Positions 11,385-20,765 of a stretch of 64,000 nt of DNA are shown here, one piece after another. The notes beneath the pieces are model-generated. The model worked only from the letters and a program-made list of their open reading frames with translations, was not told the DNA's origin and searched no databases. The stretch's first letter is position 1. Each line of letters opens with the position of its first letter. A program made the translations under genes and the position numbers. Source of the DNA: Nitrosococcus watsonii C-113 (lineage in GTDB: Bacteria; Pseudomonadota; Gammaproteobacteria; Nitrosococcales; Nitrosococcaceae). The stretch spans positions 2,448,001-2,512,000 of the forward strand of contig NC_014315.1 in assembly GCF_000143085.1 (NCBI RefSeq), in the 5' to 3' direction.

Positions 11385-14300
11385 CTAATAACTTATTCGC
11401 ACATGCTTCGTCCCTGGCAATAACCGTAAACGTGCAAGCAGCGCCTTATCAGGCCGAACCCGCCATTCCTCGCCCAGTACCAATCGGGCTCTAGCAATCC
11501 CATTACGATAGTCAATAGCAACAGGGCAACGACCCTGTCGAAAAGGCGCTAAAATCTGCGCTAACTCGGCGATGACCTCTTGCCCCACGCTAGTTCCATC
11601 CAACCCGATTTCCAGGCTTTTTGCAAAAATCTCCCGGGCCTCGGTAATACTGTAGATTTTCTCCGCCGTAACAGCAATGCTATCGGCATAAGAATCCCAT
11701 CTCAATGCGCCTTCAATGACAACGATATGATCTGGCTGTAGCTGTTCCCGGCATTTATCGAAAACTTCGGCAAAGGCCTTAATTTCCAACCGGGCACTTC
11801 CATCCTCCAGCGTTATAAAGGCATTACGTCCCCCTTGGCGTGCTTTATTAGTGCGCACGGAGCCGACCAAGCCTGCTATCATGATTTGTTGGCTACGATT
11901 TTGCCGGTTATTTGCCCGGTCAATAAGTTCTGCTATCCGGCAAGGTGCTATCTGCTTAAGCTCCTGCTTGTAACAGTCGATAGGGTGGCCACTGAGATAC
12001 AACCCTAAGGTCTCTTTTTCTAACGCTAACCGCTGTTCTTCATCCCATTCCTTGGTTTCGACATAACTCCCTGCCTCCTTATCCTCCGATACCAAATCAA
12101 GGCCGAATAAATCATTTTGTCCTAGAGAAGCATTGCGACAATGTTGTTCCGCTAACGCCAGGGCAGCTTCTAGAGATGCTTCTAGCGTCGCTCGATTAGC
12201 CCCCAAGGAATCCAGAGCACCTGCCCGAACCAGGGCTTCCAAGACTCTTCGACTAATCTTGCGTAAGTCAATACGGCGGCAAAATTCAAAAAGGTTCTGA
12301 TAAAGTCCATGCTGCTCCCGCGCCTTGATAATCCCCTCCAACGCTGCCGCTCCCACGCCTTTGATGGCGCCTAAGCCATAGCGAATAGCCGTCTCACCCT
12401 GGGCCGAAAAAAGATAATTGCTGGCATTCACATCAGGAGGAAGTAGATCTAACTTCATGGCCCAACATTCCTCCACAAATGCCTTTACCTTGTCCGTATT
12501 GTCCATATCCGCGGAAAGCACCGCCGCCATATAGGAGGCGGGATAATGAGCTTTAAGATAAGCTGTTTGATAAGCAATTACCGCATAGGCCGCAGAATGG
12601 GATTTATTAAACCCATACTCGGCAAATTTCTCCATGAGATCGAAGATAGCCGTTGCCTTCTTTTCATCAACTTCGCGCGCCTTCGCTCCCGCTGTAAAAA
12701 TAGCCCGTTGCTTAGCCATTTCCTCAGGCTTTTTCTTGCCCATGGCCCGGCGCAGCAAATCAGCTTCCCCCAAGGTATAGCCCGCCAAAACCTGGGCAAT
12801 TTGCATCACCTGCTCCTGATAGACAATCACCCCATAGGTAGGTTTAAGAATAGGCTCAAGGGCAGGGTGGGGATAATCGACTTGGGCACGGCCATGTTTC
12901 CGGTTGATATAATCATCCACCATACCGGACTGAAGAGGGCCTGGCCGGAATAAGGCGACCAAGGCAATAATATCCTCAAAACAATCGGGCTGAAGCCGCT
13001 TTATGAGGTCTTTCATGCCCCGGGATTCCAATTGAAACACGGCTGTTGTGGCGCAGCGCTTGAGCAGCCCATAGCTTTTTGAATCATCCATGGGAAGAAG
13101 CGCCAAATCGAGCAGGGTCTCTCCCTGCTGGGTCCGCTGCCGATTAATGGCCTGCAACGCCCAATCGAGGATAGTGAGCGTACGCAGGCCCAAAAAATCG
13201 AATTTGACCAAGCCAATGGTTTCAATATCATCCTTATCGAATTGGGTGACGACCCCGCTTGCTCCCTGCTCGCAGTAATAAGGCACATACTCGGTCAATT
13301 TCTTGGGTGCGATCACGACCCCACCCGCATGTTTGCCCGCGTTGCGGATCAATCCTTCAAGCTTTCTGGCTAAATCAACCAGGAATTGAACCTCTTCTTC
13401 TCCCTCGTAGCGAGACCGTAATCCCTCGGACTCCGCCAACGCCTTATCCAGGGTCATCTTGAGATCAAAAGGGATAAGCTTGGCAATTTGGTCCACGAAA
13501 CCATAAGGATGGCCCAACACCCGGCCCACGTCCCGCACCACCGCTTTAGCAGCCATAGTACCGTAAGTAATAATCTGGGAGACATGATCCCGGCCATAGT
13601 GCTGGCTCACATAATCGATCACCCAATCCCGACGCTCCATGCAGAAATCAATATCGAAATCAGGCAAGGACACACGCTCAGGGTTCAAAAAACGCTCAAA
13701 GATAAGATCAAAAGCGAGGGGATCTAGATCAGTAATTTGCAACGCATAGGCAACCAGGGACCCTGCTCCTGAGCCCCGCCCTGGTCCCACCGGAATCTCA
13801 TTCTTTTTAGCCCAACGGATAAAATCAGCAACGATAAGGAAATAGCCTGGAAAACCCATCTGGTTAATGACAGCCAGTTCCTCCGCAAGGCGTGCTTCAT
13901 AGGCAGATTGTTCAGCTTTTCGCTCTGTTTCCAATGGATAAAGCTTTGCTAACCGCTGCTCCAAGCCCTGGCGGGCTTCCGCTGCTAAAAACGCTTCGAT
14001 GCTCCAATCCTCTGGCACCGGAAAATTAGGAAGATAATACTTCCCTAACGTAAGTTCGAGGTTACAGCGTCGGGCGATCTCTACCGTATTCTCCAGGGCT
14101 TCAGGCAGGTCCACAAATAACTCTGCCATTTCCGAGGGCGTTCGCAAATACTGTTGCTCACTGTAATGGCGAGAGCGACGTGGATCATTTAGGGCCCGCC
14201 CTTCATGAATACAAACTCGGGCCTCATGGGCTTCAAAGTCTTGAGGTCTAAGGAACCGAACATCATTGGTTGCCACTACAGGCGTATCATAAGCTAGAGC

Positions 14301-14861
14301 TAGTGCCACGGCTGCATGGAGATAGTCCTCCTCGCCTTCTCTGCCGGTACGATGCAACTCCAAATAATAACGCCCGGGAAAAAGCGCTTGCCACCGCTCC
14401 AATAATCTTCCCGCCTGAATATCGTTGCCAGACAACAAGGCTTGGCCCACATCGCCTTCCCTGCCTCCGGAAAGTACAATCAAACCATCATTCAAATTTT
14501 GCAGCCAATCCCATTGCAACCGAGGGATGCCTTGGTATTGACCTTCCCTATAAGCGCGGGAGAGCAAACCCGATAAATGACGATAGCCTAGCTCATTCTG
14601 GCAGAGCAAGGTAAAGCGGCTAGCCCGGCTTCGTTCTCCTGAACCCGCGAGAAAAATATCGGCGCCGATAATAGGTTTCACCCCCGCGGCCTGAGCAGCG
14701 CGGTAGAACTTGATCATTGCAAACACATTGCTCTGATCAGTCACGGCTATCGCTGGCATACCCGCTTCCCTGGTAGCCTGGATAAGGGGGCGTATCCGCA
14801 CCAGACTATCCACTAAGGAATATTCGGTATGCAGACGAAGGTGAACAAAGGATGGAGCCAT
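11385..14861 (-). CDS. dnaE: DNA polymerase III subunit alpha
   Basis: DnaE is the replicative polymerase subunit. The N-terminal PHP domain begins FVHLRLHTEYSLVDS; the catalytic palm has PDFDIDFCMERRDWVIDYV with the metal-binding acidic residues and GPGRGSGAGSLVAYAL just before it. Fingers, helix-hairpin-helix and OB domains follow (IMIAGLVGSVRTNKARQG). I start at the ATG at 14861, giving 1158 residues against about 1160 in E. coli; the longer frame to 14981 adds forty residues with no family match. It appears to open the minus-strand run down to truD. The rnhB and lpxB genes that often precede it are not here. Confidence 0.97.
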   Translation of the reverse strand: MAPSFVHLRLHTEYSLVDSLVRIRPLIQATREAGMPAIAVTDQSNVFAMIKFYRAAQAAGVKPIIGADIFLAGSGERSRASRFTLLCQNELGYRHLSGLLSRAYREGQYQGIPRLQWDWLQNLNDGLIVLSGGREGDVGQALLSGNDIQAGRLLERWQALFPGRYYLELHRTGREGEEDYLHAAVALALAYDTPVVATNDVRFLRPQDFEAHEARVCIHEGRALNDPRRSRHYSEQQYLRTPSEMAELFVDLPEALENTVEIARRCNLELTLGKYYLPNFPVPEDWSIEAFLAAEARQGLEQRLAKLYPLETERKAEQSAYEARLAEELAVINQMGFPGYFLIVADFIRWAKKNEIPVGPGRGSGAGSLVAYALQITDLDPLAFDLIFERFLNPERVSLPDFDIDFCMERRDWVIDYVSQHYGRDHVSQIITYGTMAAKAVVRDVGRVLGHPYGFVDQIAKLIPFDLKMTLDKALAESEGLRSRYEGEEEVQFLVDLARKLEGLIRNAGKHAGGVVIAPKKLTEYVPYYCEQGASGVVTQFDKDDIETIGLVKFDFLGLRTLTILDWALQAINRQRTQQGETLLDLALLPMDDSKSYGLLKRCATTAVFQLESRGMKDLIKRLQPDCFEDIIALVALFRPGPLQSGMVDDYINRKHGRAQVDYPHPALEPILKPTYGVIVYQEQVMQIAQVLAGYTLGEADLLRRAMGKKKPEEMAKQRAIFTAGAKAREVDEKKATAIFDLMEKFAEYGFNKSHSAAYAVIAYQTAYLKAHYPASYMAAVLSADMDNTDKVKAFVEECWAMKLDLLPPDVNASNYLFSAQGETAIRYGLGAIKGVGAAALEGIIKAREQHGLYQNLFEFCRRIDLRKISRRVLEALVRAGALDSLGANRATLEASLEAALALAEQHCRNASLGQNDLFGLDLVSEDKEAGSYVETKEWDEEQRLALEKETLGLYLSGHPIDCYKQELKQIAPCRIAELIDRANNRQNRSQQIMIAGLVGSVRTNKARQGGRNAFITLEDGSARLEIKAFAEVFDKCREQLQPDHIVVIEGALRWDSYADSIAVTAEKIYSITEAREIFAKSLEIGLDGTSVGQEVIAELAQILAPFRQGRCPVAIDYRNGIARARLVLGEEWRVRPDKALLARLRLLPGTKHVRISY

Positions 14862-15050
14862 AATGATTTGACTAGGTGATGGGCTAGCACCTGCTACCAT
14901 ACTACCGACACTTACACTTTGGCTTAAATGATAGCCATGTACCGACGAAATGCTTACATTAAACCCTAAGAGCCATACCAAATTAAGCCTTAATCTGGCA
15001 AAAACGACGAGATCCTAAAAAAATTTCATGAATATCAACATCCGGAGGGG

Positions 15051-15071
15051 AAAACCCGCAAAGGGTGCGGG
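15051..15071 (-). terminator. Terminator after the Gly/His-tailed lipoprotein gene
   Basis: Read on the minus strand, CCCGCA (15071-15066) pairs with TGCGGG (15060-15055) around a five-base loop and is followed by TTTT. It lies about 80 bases after the stop of the gene at 15151-15675 and would isolate it from dnaE. Confidence 0.55.
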
Positions 15072-15150
15072 CTTATCCTCTCCGGCTCCCTCGACAGCGG
15101 GAAGTTTCAAAACGGTCCCCGGGAGAGCCGTCAGGACCGCTCCATAAACT

Positions 15151-15675
15151 TTAGTGCCCTCCGTGACCACCACCCGATCCGCCACCCGAGCCAGCGCCCA
15201 AATTAAGGGCAGAGGCCGATGCGGCTCTAAAGTTCTCCAGGGTAAGACCGCCACGGGCAAGCGCCATATTAACAATAGTCGTCGATCTGGGACTAAGTTC
15301 AACGGTGGAATTACTAGCCTCCATAACTACGGCTTTGATCTCTCCTTGGCCCGATTTCTCTATCTTCGTAGAACGGGGATAGATTGCCGAGATAATCACT
15401 GGATAAGCCGCGCCAGCAGGCAACTCCAGCTGATAGCGGGAACGGCCGCTTACCTCTGTAGTGGCAATTACTTTGCCATGGCTATCCGTAGCGGTTAATT
15501 TGGCCTCCTTAATCGGTCCCTCCTCTCCATTCATACTTCCCGATATGGTCACCGGGACAGCGGGCTTGCTGGCTGATTTCTCGGCTTCACTGCAAGCTGT
15601 ACCCGCAACCATCGCGGTGAGAATTAAACCTAACAGGCGCAGCTGCGCCATAGAGCGATAAGCAAAATGTTTCAT
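15151..15675 (-). CDS. Small lipoprotein with carboxypeptidase-regulatory-like domain and Gly/His tail
   Basis: This 174-residue protein has a positively charged start, a hydrophobic segment (about 12-26) and a cysteine in AGTAC, a loose lipobox, so it is probably an exported lipoprotein; type I signal cleavage is the alternative. Residues 40-115 look like a beta-sandwich of the CarboxypepD_reg kind (PVTISGSMNGEEGPIKEAKL, followed by a GRSRYQLELPAG strand). The last 15 residues are Gly, Ser and His only (GSGGGSGGGHGGH). Function is unknown; the histidines might bind metal. It is single-cistron, with a terminator after it and divergent from glcE. An in-frame ATG nine codons in is an alternative start. 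Confidence 0.72.
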   Translation of the reverse strand: MKHFAYRSMAQLRLLGLILTAMVAGTACSEAEKSASKPAVPVTISGSMNGEEGPIKEAKLTATDSHGKVIATTEVSGRSRYQLELPAGAAYPVIISAIYPRSTKIEKSGQGEIKAVVMEASNSTVELSPRSTTIVNMALARGGLTLENFRAASASALNLGAGSGGGSGGGHGGH

Positions 15676-16105
15676 AAGTTTTTAGCTCGTAACTATCCAA
15701 TCAAAAATATATCCAAAATAATTATTATCACTCCGACGGCCACCCGCTTGATCAAGTTGCTATATCCCTTATAATGACATGGGGTGGTCATCGGCGGCAC
15801 AATTTAAGCGATTTTCCACCCCGTGATCAAGACATAATACGACCAAAACCGGATACCGCCAGCAGCTTTCCTGATTTCCTCCATCCAACGTCTTAACGCT
15901 GAGGAATACAAATAATTAAGTTAGAAATTACACGGCTTAACCCCCAATTAATGTACGCTGCCCCCAACAAACCAAAGAAACATCACCATAAGTACCGTCC
16001 TTCGGGGCAGGAGTCATGAACTACTATCACTATTTGAAGCTGAGGACAGACCAAGATATCATTTTCAAAAACCCTAGAATAAAAATTATAAGGTAGGCGG
16101 CGTTG
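15676..16105. other. 430-base non-coding region between divergent genes, with repeats
   Basis: No gene is seen. CTTGATCAAG (15747-15756) is a perfect palindrome, and its half TGATCAAG recurs at 15824-15831. Between the copies, CATGGGGTGG (15779-15788) can pair with CCACCCCGTG (15816-15825) through ten positions with one T-G wobble. A second small hairpin with a TTCG loop lies near 15995-16010. The region should hold the promoters of the lipoprotein gene and of glcE. Confidence 0.5.
15748..15775 (+). promoter_or_regulatory. Candidate sigma-70 promoter upstream of glcE
   Basis: TTGATC (15748-15753) and TATAAT (15770-15775) are 16 bases apart. The -35 element lies inside the CTTGATCAAG palindrome, which could be an operator. 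It would give glcE a leader of about 320 bases. Confidence 0.4.
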
Positions 16106-17176
16106 ATGATACGCACTCATGACGGCAGCGAGGAACTTCAGGAAGCTATCCACGTCGCGGTAGCGGCTCAAACCCCTTTACGCATCATAGGTGGTAATAC
16201 TAAAGTTTTTTATGGCCGTCACCTAAAAGGCACACCCCTGAACGTAGGCAAACACCAGGGCATCACCAGCTACGAACCTACCGAGCTTGTCATCACCGCC
16301 CGTGCAGGAACACCGTTGGCCGAAATTGAAACGCTACTTGCCGAGCAGGGCCAGATGCTCACTTTTGAGCCCCCTTACTTTGGCTCCAACGCTACTCTAG
16401 GCGGCGCCGTAGCCAGCGGCCTCTCCGGCCCACGGCGACCCTATGGAGGGGCGGTCCGGGACATGGTATTGGGGGTGCAGATTATTAACGGCAAGGGCCA
16501 GATACTACGCTTTGGTGGACAGGTGATGAAAAACGTGGCTGGCTATGACATCTCCCGTGTGATGGCGGGCAGCCTTGGTACCCTAGGGGTACTGTTGGAA
16601 GTTTCTCTAAAGGTTTCACCCTGCCCTCCCATGGAAATCACACTCTCCCAAGAGCAGGATACCCGCAATGCTATTCGCCTGTTCAATGCCTGGGCATCCC
16701 TGCCCCTTCCCCTGTCGGCGTGCGCCTTTGACGGAGAACGTCTCTACGTCCGCCTATCCGGCTCTAAAGAGGCCATCCAGGCTGCACGCAATAAAGTTGG
16801 AGGCGACCAGCTGAGCGACGGTACAAAATTCTGGGAAAAAGTGCGAGAACAAACCCACCTTTTCTTCCAGCGAAGCACAGTCCCCCTTTGGCGCTGGTCG
16901 GTACCCGCCACAACACCACCCATCGATCTGCCGGGGGAATGGAAAATTGGCTGGGGCGGAGCACAACGCTGGTTTCGCTCTGAATTGTCCGCGGAAACAA
17001 TACGCTCTGCCGCCGAGAGCATCAACGGTTATGCCACTCTATTCCGTGGTGGAGATCGTAGCGGCCAGGTCTTTCATCCCCTCTCTCCCCCACTCATGGC
17101 GCTACATCAACATCTCAAACGAGCCTTCGATCCCCATGGCATTCTGAATCCAGGACGAATGTACCAGGAATTCTAG
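16106..17176 (+). CDS. glcE: Glycolate oxidase FAD-binding subunit GlcE
   Basis: GlcE is the second flavin subunit of glycolate oxidase (GlcD-GlcE-GlcF), which turns glycolate into glyoxylate and feeds electrons to the membrane. The FAD_binding_4 fold is seen in PLRIIGGNTKVFYGR, SYEPTELVITARAGTPLAEIE and LGGAVASGLSGPRRP; the C terminus ends in HGILNPGRMY, typical of the family. I start at ATG 16106 (356 aa), which has AGG eight bases upstream; a TTG lies one codon earlier. glcD is not in the window, and glcF is 2.4 kb downstream beyond two unrelated genes, so the complex is encoded in pieces. Confidence 0.93.
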   Translation: MIRTHDGSEELQEAIHVAVAAQTPLRIIGGNTKVFYGRHLKGTPLNVGKHQGITSYEPTELVITARAGTPLAEIETLLAEQGQMLTFEPPYFGSNATLGGAVASGLSGPRRPYGGAVRDMVLGVQIINGKGQILRFGGQVMKNVAGYDISRVMAGSLGTLGVLLEVSLKVSPCPPMEITLSQEQDTRNAIRLFNAWASLPLPLSACAFDGERLYVRLSGSKEAIQAARNKVGGDQLSDGTKFWEKVREQTHLFFQRSTVPLWRWSVPATTPPIDLPGEWKIGWGGAQRWFRSELSAETIRSAAESINGYATLFRGGDRSGQVFHPLSPPLMALHQHLKRAFDPHGILNPGRMYQEF

Positions 17177-17220
17177 CCTACCCAATACTTTTCCTTATTC
17201 CAGCGTGGGAACCAAAATAT

Positions 17221-18198
17221 ATGAGCGAATTTCTCTCTGAATATGGGCTCTTCCTAGCAAAAATACTTACTATCGTGGTATTAATCGCATTGCTAATAAG
17301 ATCATCCATCTCATCGAAAAGCCAAGCCCGGACCACCGATCAATTGGAGATTAAGCATCTTAATAAAGATTATGAGCGTATGACCCAGGCGCTCATGATG
17401 CACCTTATATCAAAGAAGGAATTCATAAAAAAGCTCAAGTCTGAAAAGGCCCGTAAAAAGAAACAAAAACACGCCAAACGCATTTTCGTGCTTGATTTTC
17501 ATGGGGATATTAGAGCCACGGCTGTCGCCTCGTTACGGCAAGAAATTACTGCAGTACTCAGTGTAGCAACACCGGAAGATGAGATACTACTCCGATTAGA
17601 AAACGGGGGCGGACTGGTTCATGAGCATGGATTGGCGGCCTCCCAATTGGAACGAATCAGAAGAAAACAGATTCCATTAACCATTGCCGTGGATAAAATA
17701 GCAGCCAGCGGCGGGTATATGATGGCCTGCGTAGGAAACCGCATTATTGCCGCGCCGTTTGCTATCATCGGCTCTATCGGTGCTTTGCTGCAAGTGCCCA
17801 ATTTCCACCGTCTACTGGATAAACACGGAATAGATTTTGAGCAAATCAAAGCAGGCGAATTGAAACGGACGGTTACGCTGTTCGGTATTAACACTGATCG
17901 GGATCGTGAGTTGGCTAAACAACAGGTGGAAGATATCCACCAATTATTCAAAGAATTCATTGTCCGCCACCGCCCCCATATAGATCTCTCACAAACTGCC
18001 ACGGGCCAGCATTGGCACGCCATTCAAGCCAAGGAACTTAATCTTATAGACGATCTCGAAACCAGCGATGATTACTTAACTGAAGCCTGCAAAACCGCTG
18101 ATCTTTATAAAGTCACCTACACCATCAAAAAAACTTTTGCTGCAAGATTCTTGACACGGGCTCAAGCGGTGAGTAACAAAATCCCAGGCCCCTTCTAG
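17221..18198 (+). CDS. sohB: Inner-membrane peptidase SohB
   Basis: SohB is an S49 (SppA-like) serine peptidase anchored in the inner membrane. One membrane helix lies at about 10-28, then a basic, lysine-rich stretch (65-87). The catalytic Ser163 is in KIAASGGYMMAC, and Lys215 in AGELKRTVTLFG fits the family's general base, so a Ser-Lys dyad is present. Its 325 residues are somewhat fewer than the roughly 350 of E. coli SohB. It starts with ATG 44 bases after glcE on the same strand and is convergent with the next gene. Confidence 0.92.
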   Translation: MSEFLSEYGLFLAKILTIVVLIALLIRSSISSKSQARTTDQLEIKHLNKDYERMTQALMMHLISKKEFIKKLKSEKARKKKQKHAKRIFVLDFHGDIRATAVASLRQEITAVLSVATPEDEILLRLENGGGLVHEHGLAASQLERIRRKQIPLTIAVDKIAASGGYMMACVGNRIIAAPFAIIGSIGALLQVPNFHRLLDKHGIDFEQIKAGELKRTVTLFGINTDRDRELAKQQVEDIHQLFKEFIVRHRPHIDLSQTATGQHWHAIQAKELNLIDDLETSDDYLTEACKTADLYKVTYTIKKTFAARFLTRAQAVSNKIPGPF

Positions 18199-18233
18199 CA
18201 TGCGGCAATAATTTAAAAAATTGTGCTCTCGCA

Positions 18234-19430
18234 CTAGACTTTCTCCAATCCCTGCTCTAAATCTGCAATCAGATCCGTAGCCTCTTCCAACCCTACGCTG
18301 AGGCGAACCAGGGCGGTATCCAATCCCGCGGCGCGACACTCTTCCTCCGAGTAAGCCGCATGACTCATGGAAGCCGGGTGCTCAATCAGTGTTGCCACAT
18401 GCCCCAAACTTACCGCTAGCAAGCATAATTGCAAGTTATTGAGCAAACGGGGACCGGCCTCCCGGCTAGCAAGAGAAAAGGAGAGCATCCCGCTAAAACC
18501 TGCCATTTGCTTTTGCGCTAGCTCATGCTGGGGATGGGAGGGAAGCCCCGGATAATGCACCCGCCGTACTTTTGGATGTTCTTCCAGGAAGCGAGCCACC
18601 GTTAGCGCCGTTTCTGAATGCCTCGCCATGCGCAATGAAAGGGTTTGCAGGCCGCGCAGGGTCAGCCAGGCATTAAAGGGGGAAAGCACATTACCAAAAT
18701 GCCATTGTACCTCTTGGCGTAAAGTTTGAATGGCCGCTTCAGTGCCGATAACCACGCCTCCCACGCAATCGCCATGGCCATTAAGGTATTTTGTGGTGCT
18801 GTGCACAATCCAATCTATCCCAAAATCCAGTGGAAGTTGCAAGTAGGGCGTACAAAAAGTGTTATCCACCACGGTAACGAGACCCCGTTGATGGGCCCAA
18901 CGGCTGCAAGCTTCCAAGTCTACCAAGGCCAGCGAAGGATTGGAGGGGGTTTCCAAGTACAAAACTCGGCTATGGGAGGTACATTGGGCCTCCAGTTCTG
19001 CTTCTAAGTCCGGTGCGGCAGGATCAAAATAAGTTATGCCACACCCCATGCGCTTAAGTTGCCCCTCAAAAAATGCGTAAGTTCCCCCATAAATTTCACG
19101 CACTGAAAGAATATGATCCCCTGGCTGAGCTAAATGGAGCAACAAGCTTGAAATCGCCCCCATACCCGATGCAAAAGCCGCGGCCGCTTCCCCGTTTTCA
19201 AGGAGCGCAAGGCGCTTTTCGAGCATCTCTACGGAAGGATTCCCCATCCGGGCATAGACATACCCCCCTTCCTCTCCAGCAAAACGCCTTGCCCCTTGGC
19301 GCGCATTTTCAAAAAGGAAAGCGGTATTTAAATACAAAGGCGGGGTAGTAGCGCCATGCACAGGATCCAGTTTTTCATTATGACCATGGATCACTTGGGT
19401 AGTAAAACCCTGTCCTTGTTTTTTTTTCAT
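18234..19430 (-). CDS. PLP-dependent trans-sulfuration enzyme (cystathionine gamma-synthase/lyase, methionine gamma-lyase family)
   Basis: The 398-residue protein is a full-length Cys/Met metabolism PLP enzyme. Lys214 in HSTTKYLNGHGD forms the Schiff base; YVYARMGNPS (57-66) and FASGMGAIS are cofactor-phosphate elements. The YGGTYAFF stretch at 114-121 has Gly where methionine gamma-lyases carry their reactive Cys (GCTFA), so gamma-synthase, gamma-lyase or sulfhydrylase activity seems more likely; the substrate cannot be fixed by eye. I start at ATG 19430; a GTG one codon earlier shares the GGGGAG ribosome site. It stands alone, opposite in strand to its neighbours, between the two glycolate oxidase genes. 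Confidence 0.9.
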   Translation of the reverse strand: MKKKQGQGFTTQVIHGHNEKLDPVHGATTPPLYLNTAFLFENARQGARRFAGEEGGYVYARMGNPSVEMLEKRLALLENGEAAAAFASGMGAISSLLLHLAQPGDHILSVREIYGGTYAFFEGQLKRMGCGITYFDPAAPDLEAELEAQCTSHSRVLYLETPSNPSLALVDLEACSRWAHQRGLVTVVDNTFCTPYLQLPLDFGIDWIVHSTTKYLNGHGDCVGGVVIGTEAAIQTLRQEVQWHFGNVLSPFNAWLTLRGLQTLSLRMARHSETALTVARFLEEHPKVRRVHYPGLPSHPQHELAQKQMAGFSGMLSFSLASREAGPRLLNNLQLCLLAVSLGHVATLIEHPASMSHAAYSEEECRAAGLDTALVRLSVGLEEATDLIADLEQGLEKV

Positions 19431-19546
19431 CACTTTGCTCTCCCCAGATCACCTTCTACATTCATCTTACCCTTTTCAACCATCCCCTATCCTAGGGATA
19501 ATGGTTATAACATTAGACCAGAAAAGTGGATAAGGTATTTAGTAAC

Positions 19547-20764
19547 GTGCAAACCCAGCTAGCAGATCTTATTAAAAACACATCCCAGGGGCAGGAGGCT
19601 GATGCTATCTTGCGCTCCTGCGTGCATTGCGGCTTTTGTACCGCTACCTGCCCTACCTATCAACTACTAGGGGATGAATTAGACGGTCCCCGCGGCCGTA
19701 TTTACCTCATAAAAGAAACGCTTGAAGGGCAACCTGTCAGCAGGAAAACCCAACAGCATTTAGATCGCTGCCTGACTTGCCGGGCCTGCGAAACCACTTG
19801 CCCCTCGGGGGTCCGTTATGGCCGTTTGGTGGATATTGGCCGTGAGGTGGTTGCAACCAAGGTTGCTAGACCCCCTCGGGAGCGCCTCACTCGAGCTGCC
19901 TTACGCGCCCTACTCCCCTATCGGCGACGCTTTACCATCCTCTTACGGTTAGGTCAAATACTCTCCCTTTTTCTGCCCTCCGCTATAAAACGCACTATAC
20001 CACCCCACAGCAAAGCGAGGGCTTGGCCAGCCCCCCTTCATTCCCGCAAGATGTTAATTCTGGAAGGCTGCGTCCAACCAGCCCTGGCGCCTGAGATCAA
20101 CGCCAGCACCGCCTGGGTTTTAGATCAGCTGGGCATCAGTCTGGTGCGGTCTCCCCATAGCGGCTGTTGCGGGGCCATTAACCACCATCTCTCAGCCCCC
20201 CAGTCAGCTTTGGATTTTATGCGCCGAAACATTGATGCATGGTGGCCACAGATAGAGGCAGGGGCGGAAGCAATCGTGGTAACCGCCAGCGGCTGCGGCG
20301 CCATGATTAAAGAATATGGAAGCTTATTAGCCGAAGATCCGGACTATAGGGTAAAAGCGGCCCGGATTACCGAACTTGCCCAAGATATTGGTGAAATTCT
20401 TGCCCAGGAAGACCGTTCAGGATTAGTTCCTTCTCCCCATGTCCCCCGCCGTATCGCCTTCCAATCGCCCTGCACTCTGCAACACGGCCAACAACTAGGG
20501 GGGTTGGTGGAGAATATATTGCAGGAGGCGGGTTTTGACCTCACGGAAGTACCTGATGCCCACCTATGCTGTGGTTCAGCGGGAACCTATTCTCTGTTGC
20601 AACGAGATCTTTCCCAGCGCCTCCTCGCAAACAAACTTACCGCATTAGAACATGGCCACCCCCAGCTCATCGCTACCGCCAACATTGGCTGTTTAACTCA
20701 TCTTCAAAGCCAATCTTCTTTGCCCGTCAAACACTGGATCACCCTCTTTGACCCTTCCGTTTGA
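19547..20764 (+). CDS. glcF: Glycolate oxidase iron-sulfur subunit GlcF
   Basis: GlcF passes electrons from GlcDE to the quinone pool. Two [4Fe-4S] motifs are complete, CVHCGFCTATCP and CLTCRACETTCPSG, and two CCG domains follow (SGCCGAINHH and LCCGSAGTYS). I start at the GTG at 19547 (405 aa): it matches E. coli GlcF (MQTQL...) and has AAGG eleven bases upstream; a GTG at 19526 would add seven residues. Its stop nearly touches the next gene (one base between), so glcF leads into the importer genes. Confidence 0.93.
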   Translation: MQTQLADLIKNTSQGQEADAILRSCVHCGFCTATCPTYQLLGDELDGPRGRIYLIKETLEGQPVSRKTQQHLDRCLTCRACETTCPSGVRYGRLVDIGREVVATKVARPPRERLTRAALRALLPYRRRFTILLRLGQILSLFLPSAIKRTIPPHSKARAWPAPLHSRKMLILEGCVQPALAPEINASTAWVLDQLGISLVRSPHSGCCGAINHHLSAPQSALDFMRRNIDAWWPQIEAGAEAIVVTASGCGAMIKEYGSLLAEDPDYRVKAARITELAQDIGEILAQEDRSGLVPSPHVPRRIAFQSPCTLQHGQQLGGLVENILQEAGFDLTEVPDAHLCCGSAGTYSLLQRDLSQRLLANKLTALEHGHPQLIATANIGCLTHLQSQSSLPVKHWITLFDPSV

Positions 20765-20765
20765 A

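Noticed and set aside
15015-15302. 95-codon minus-strand frame overlapping the lipoprotein gene
   Set aside because: It is an alternative frame of the Gly-rich tail region and crosses the terminator at 15051-15071.
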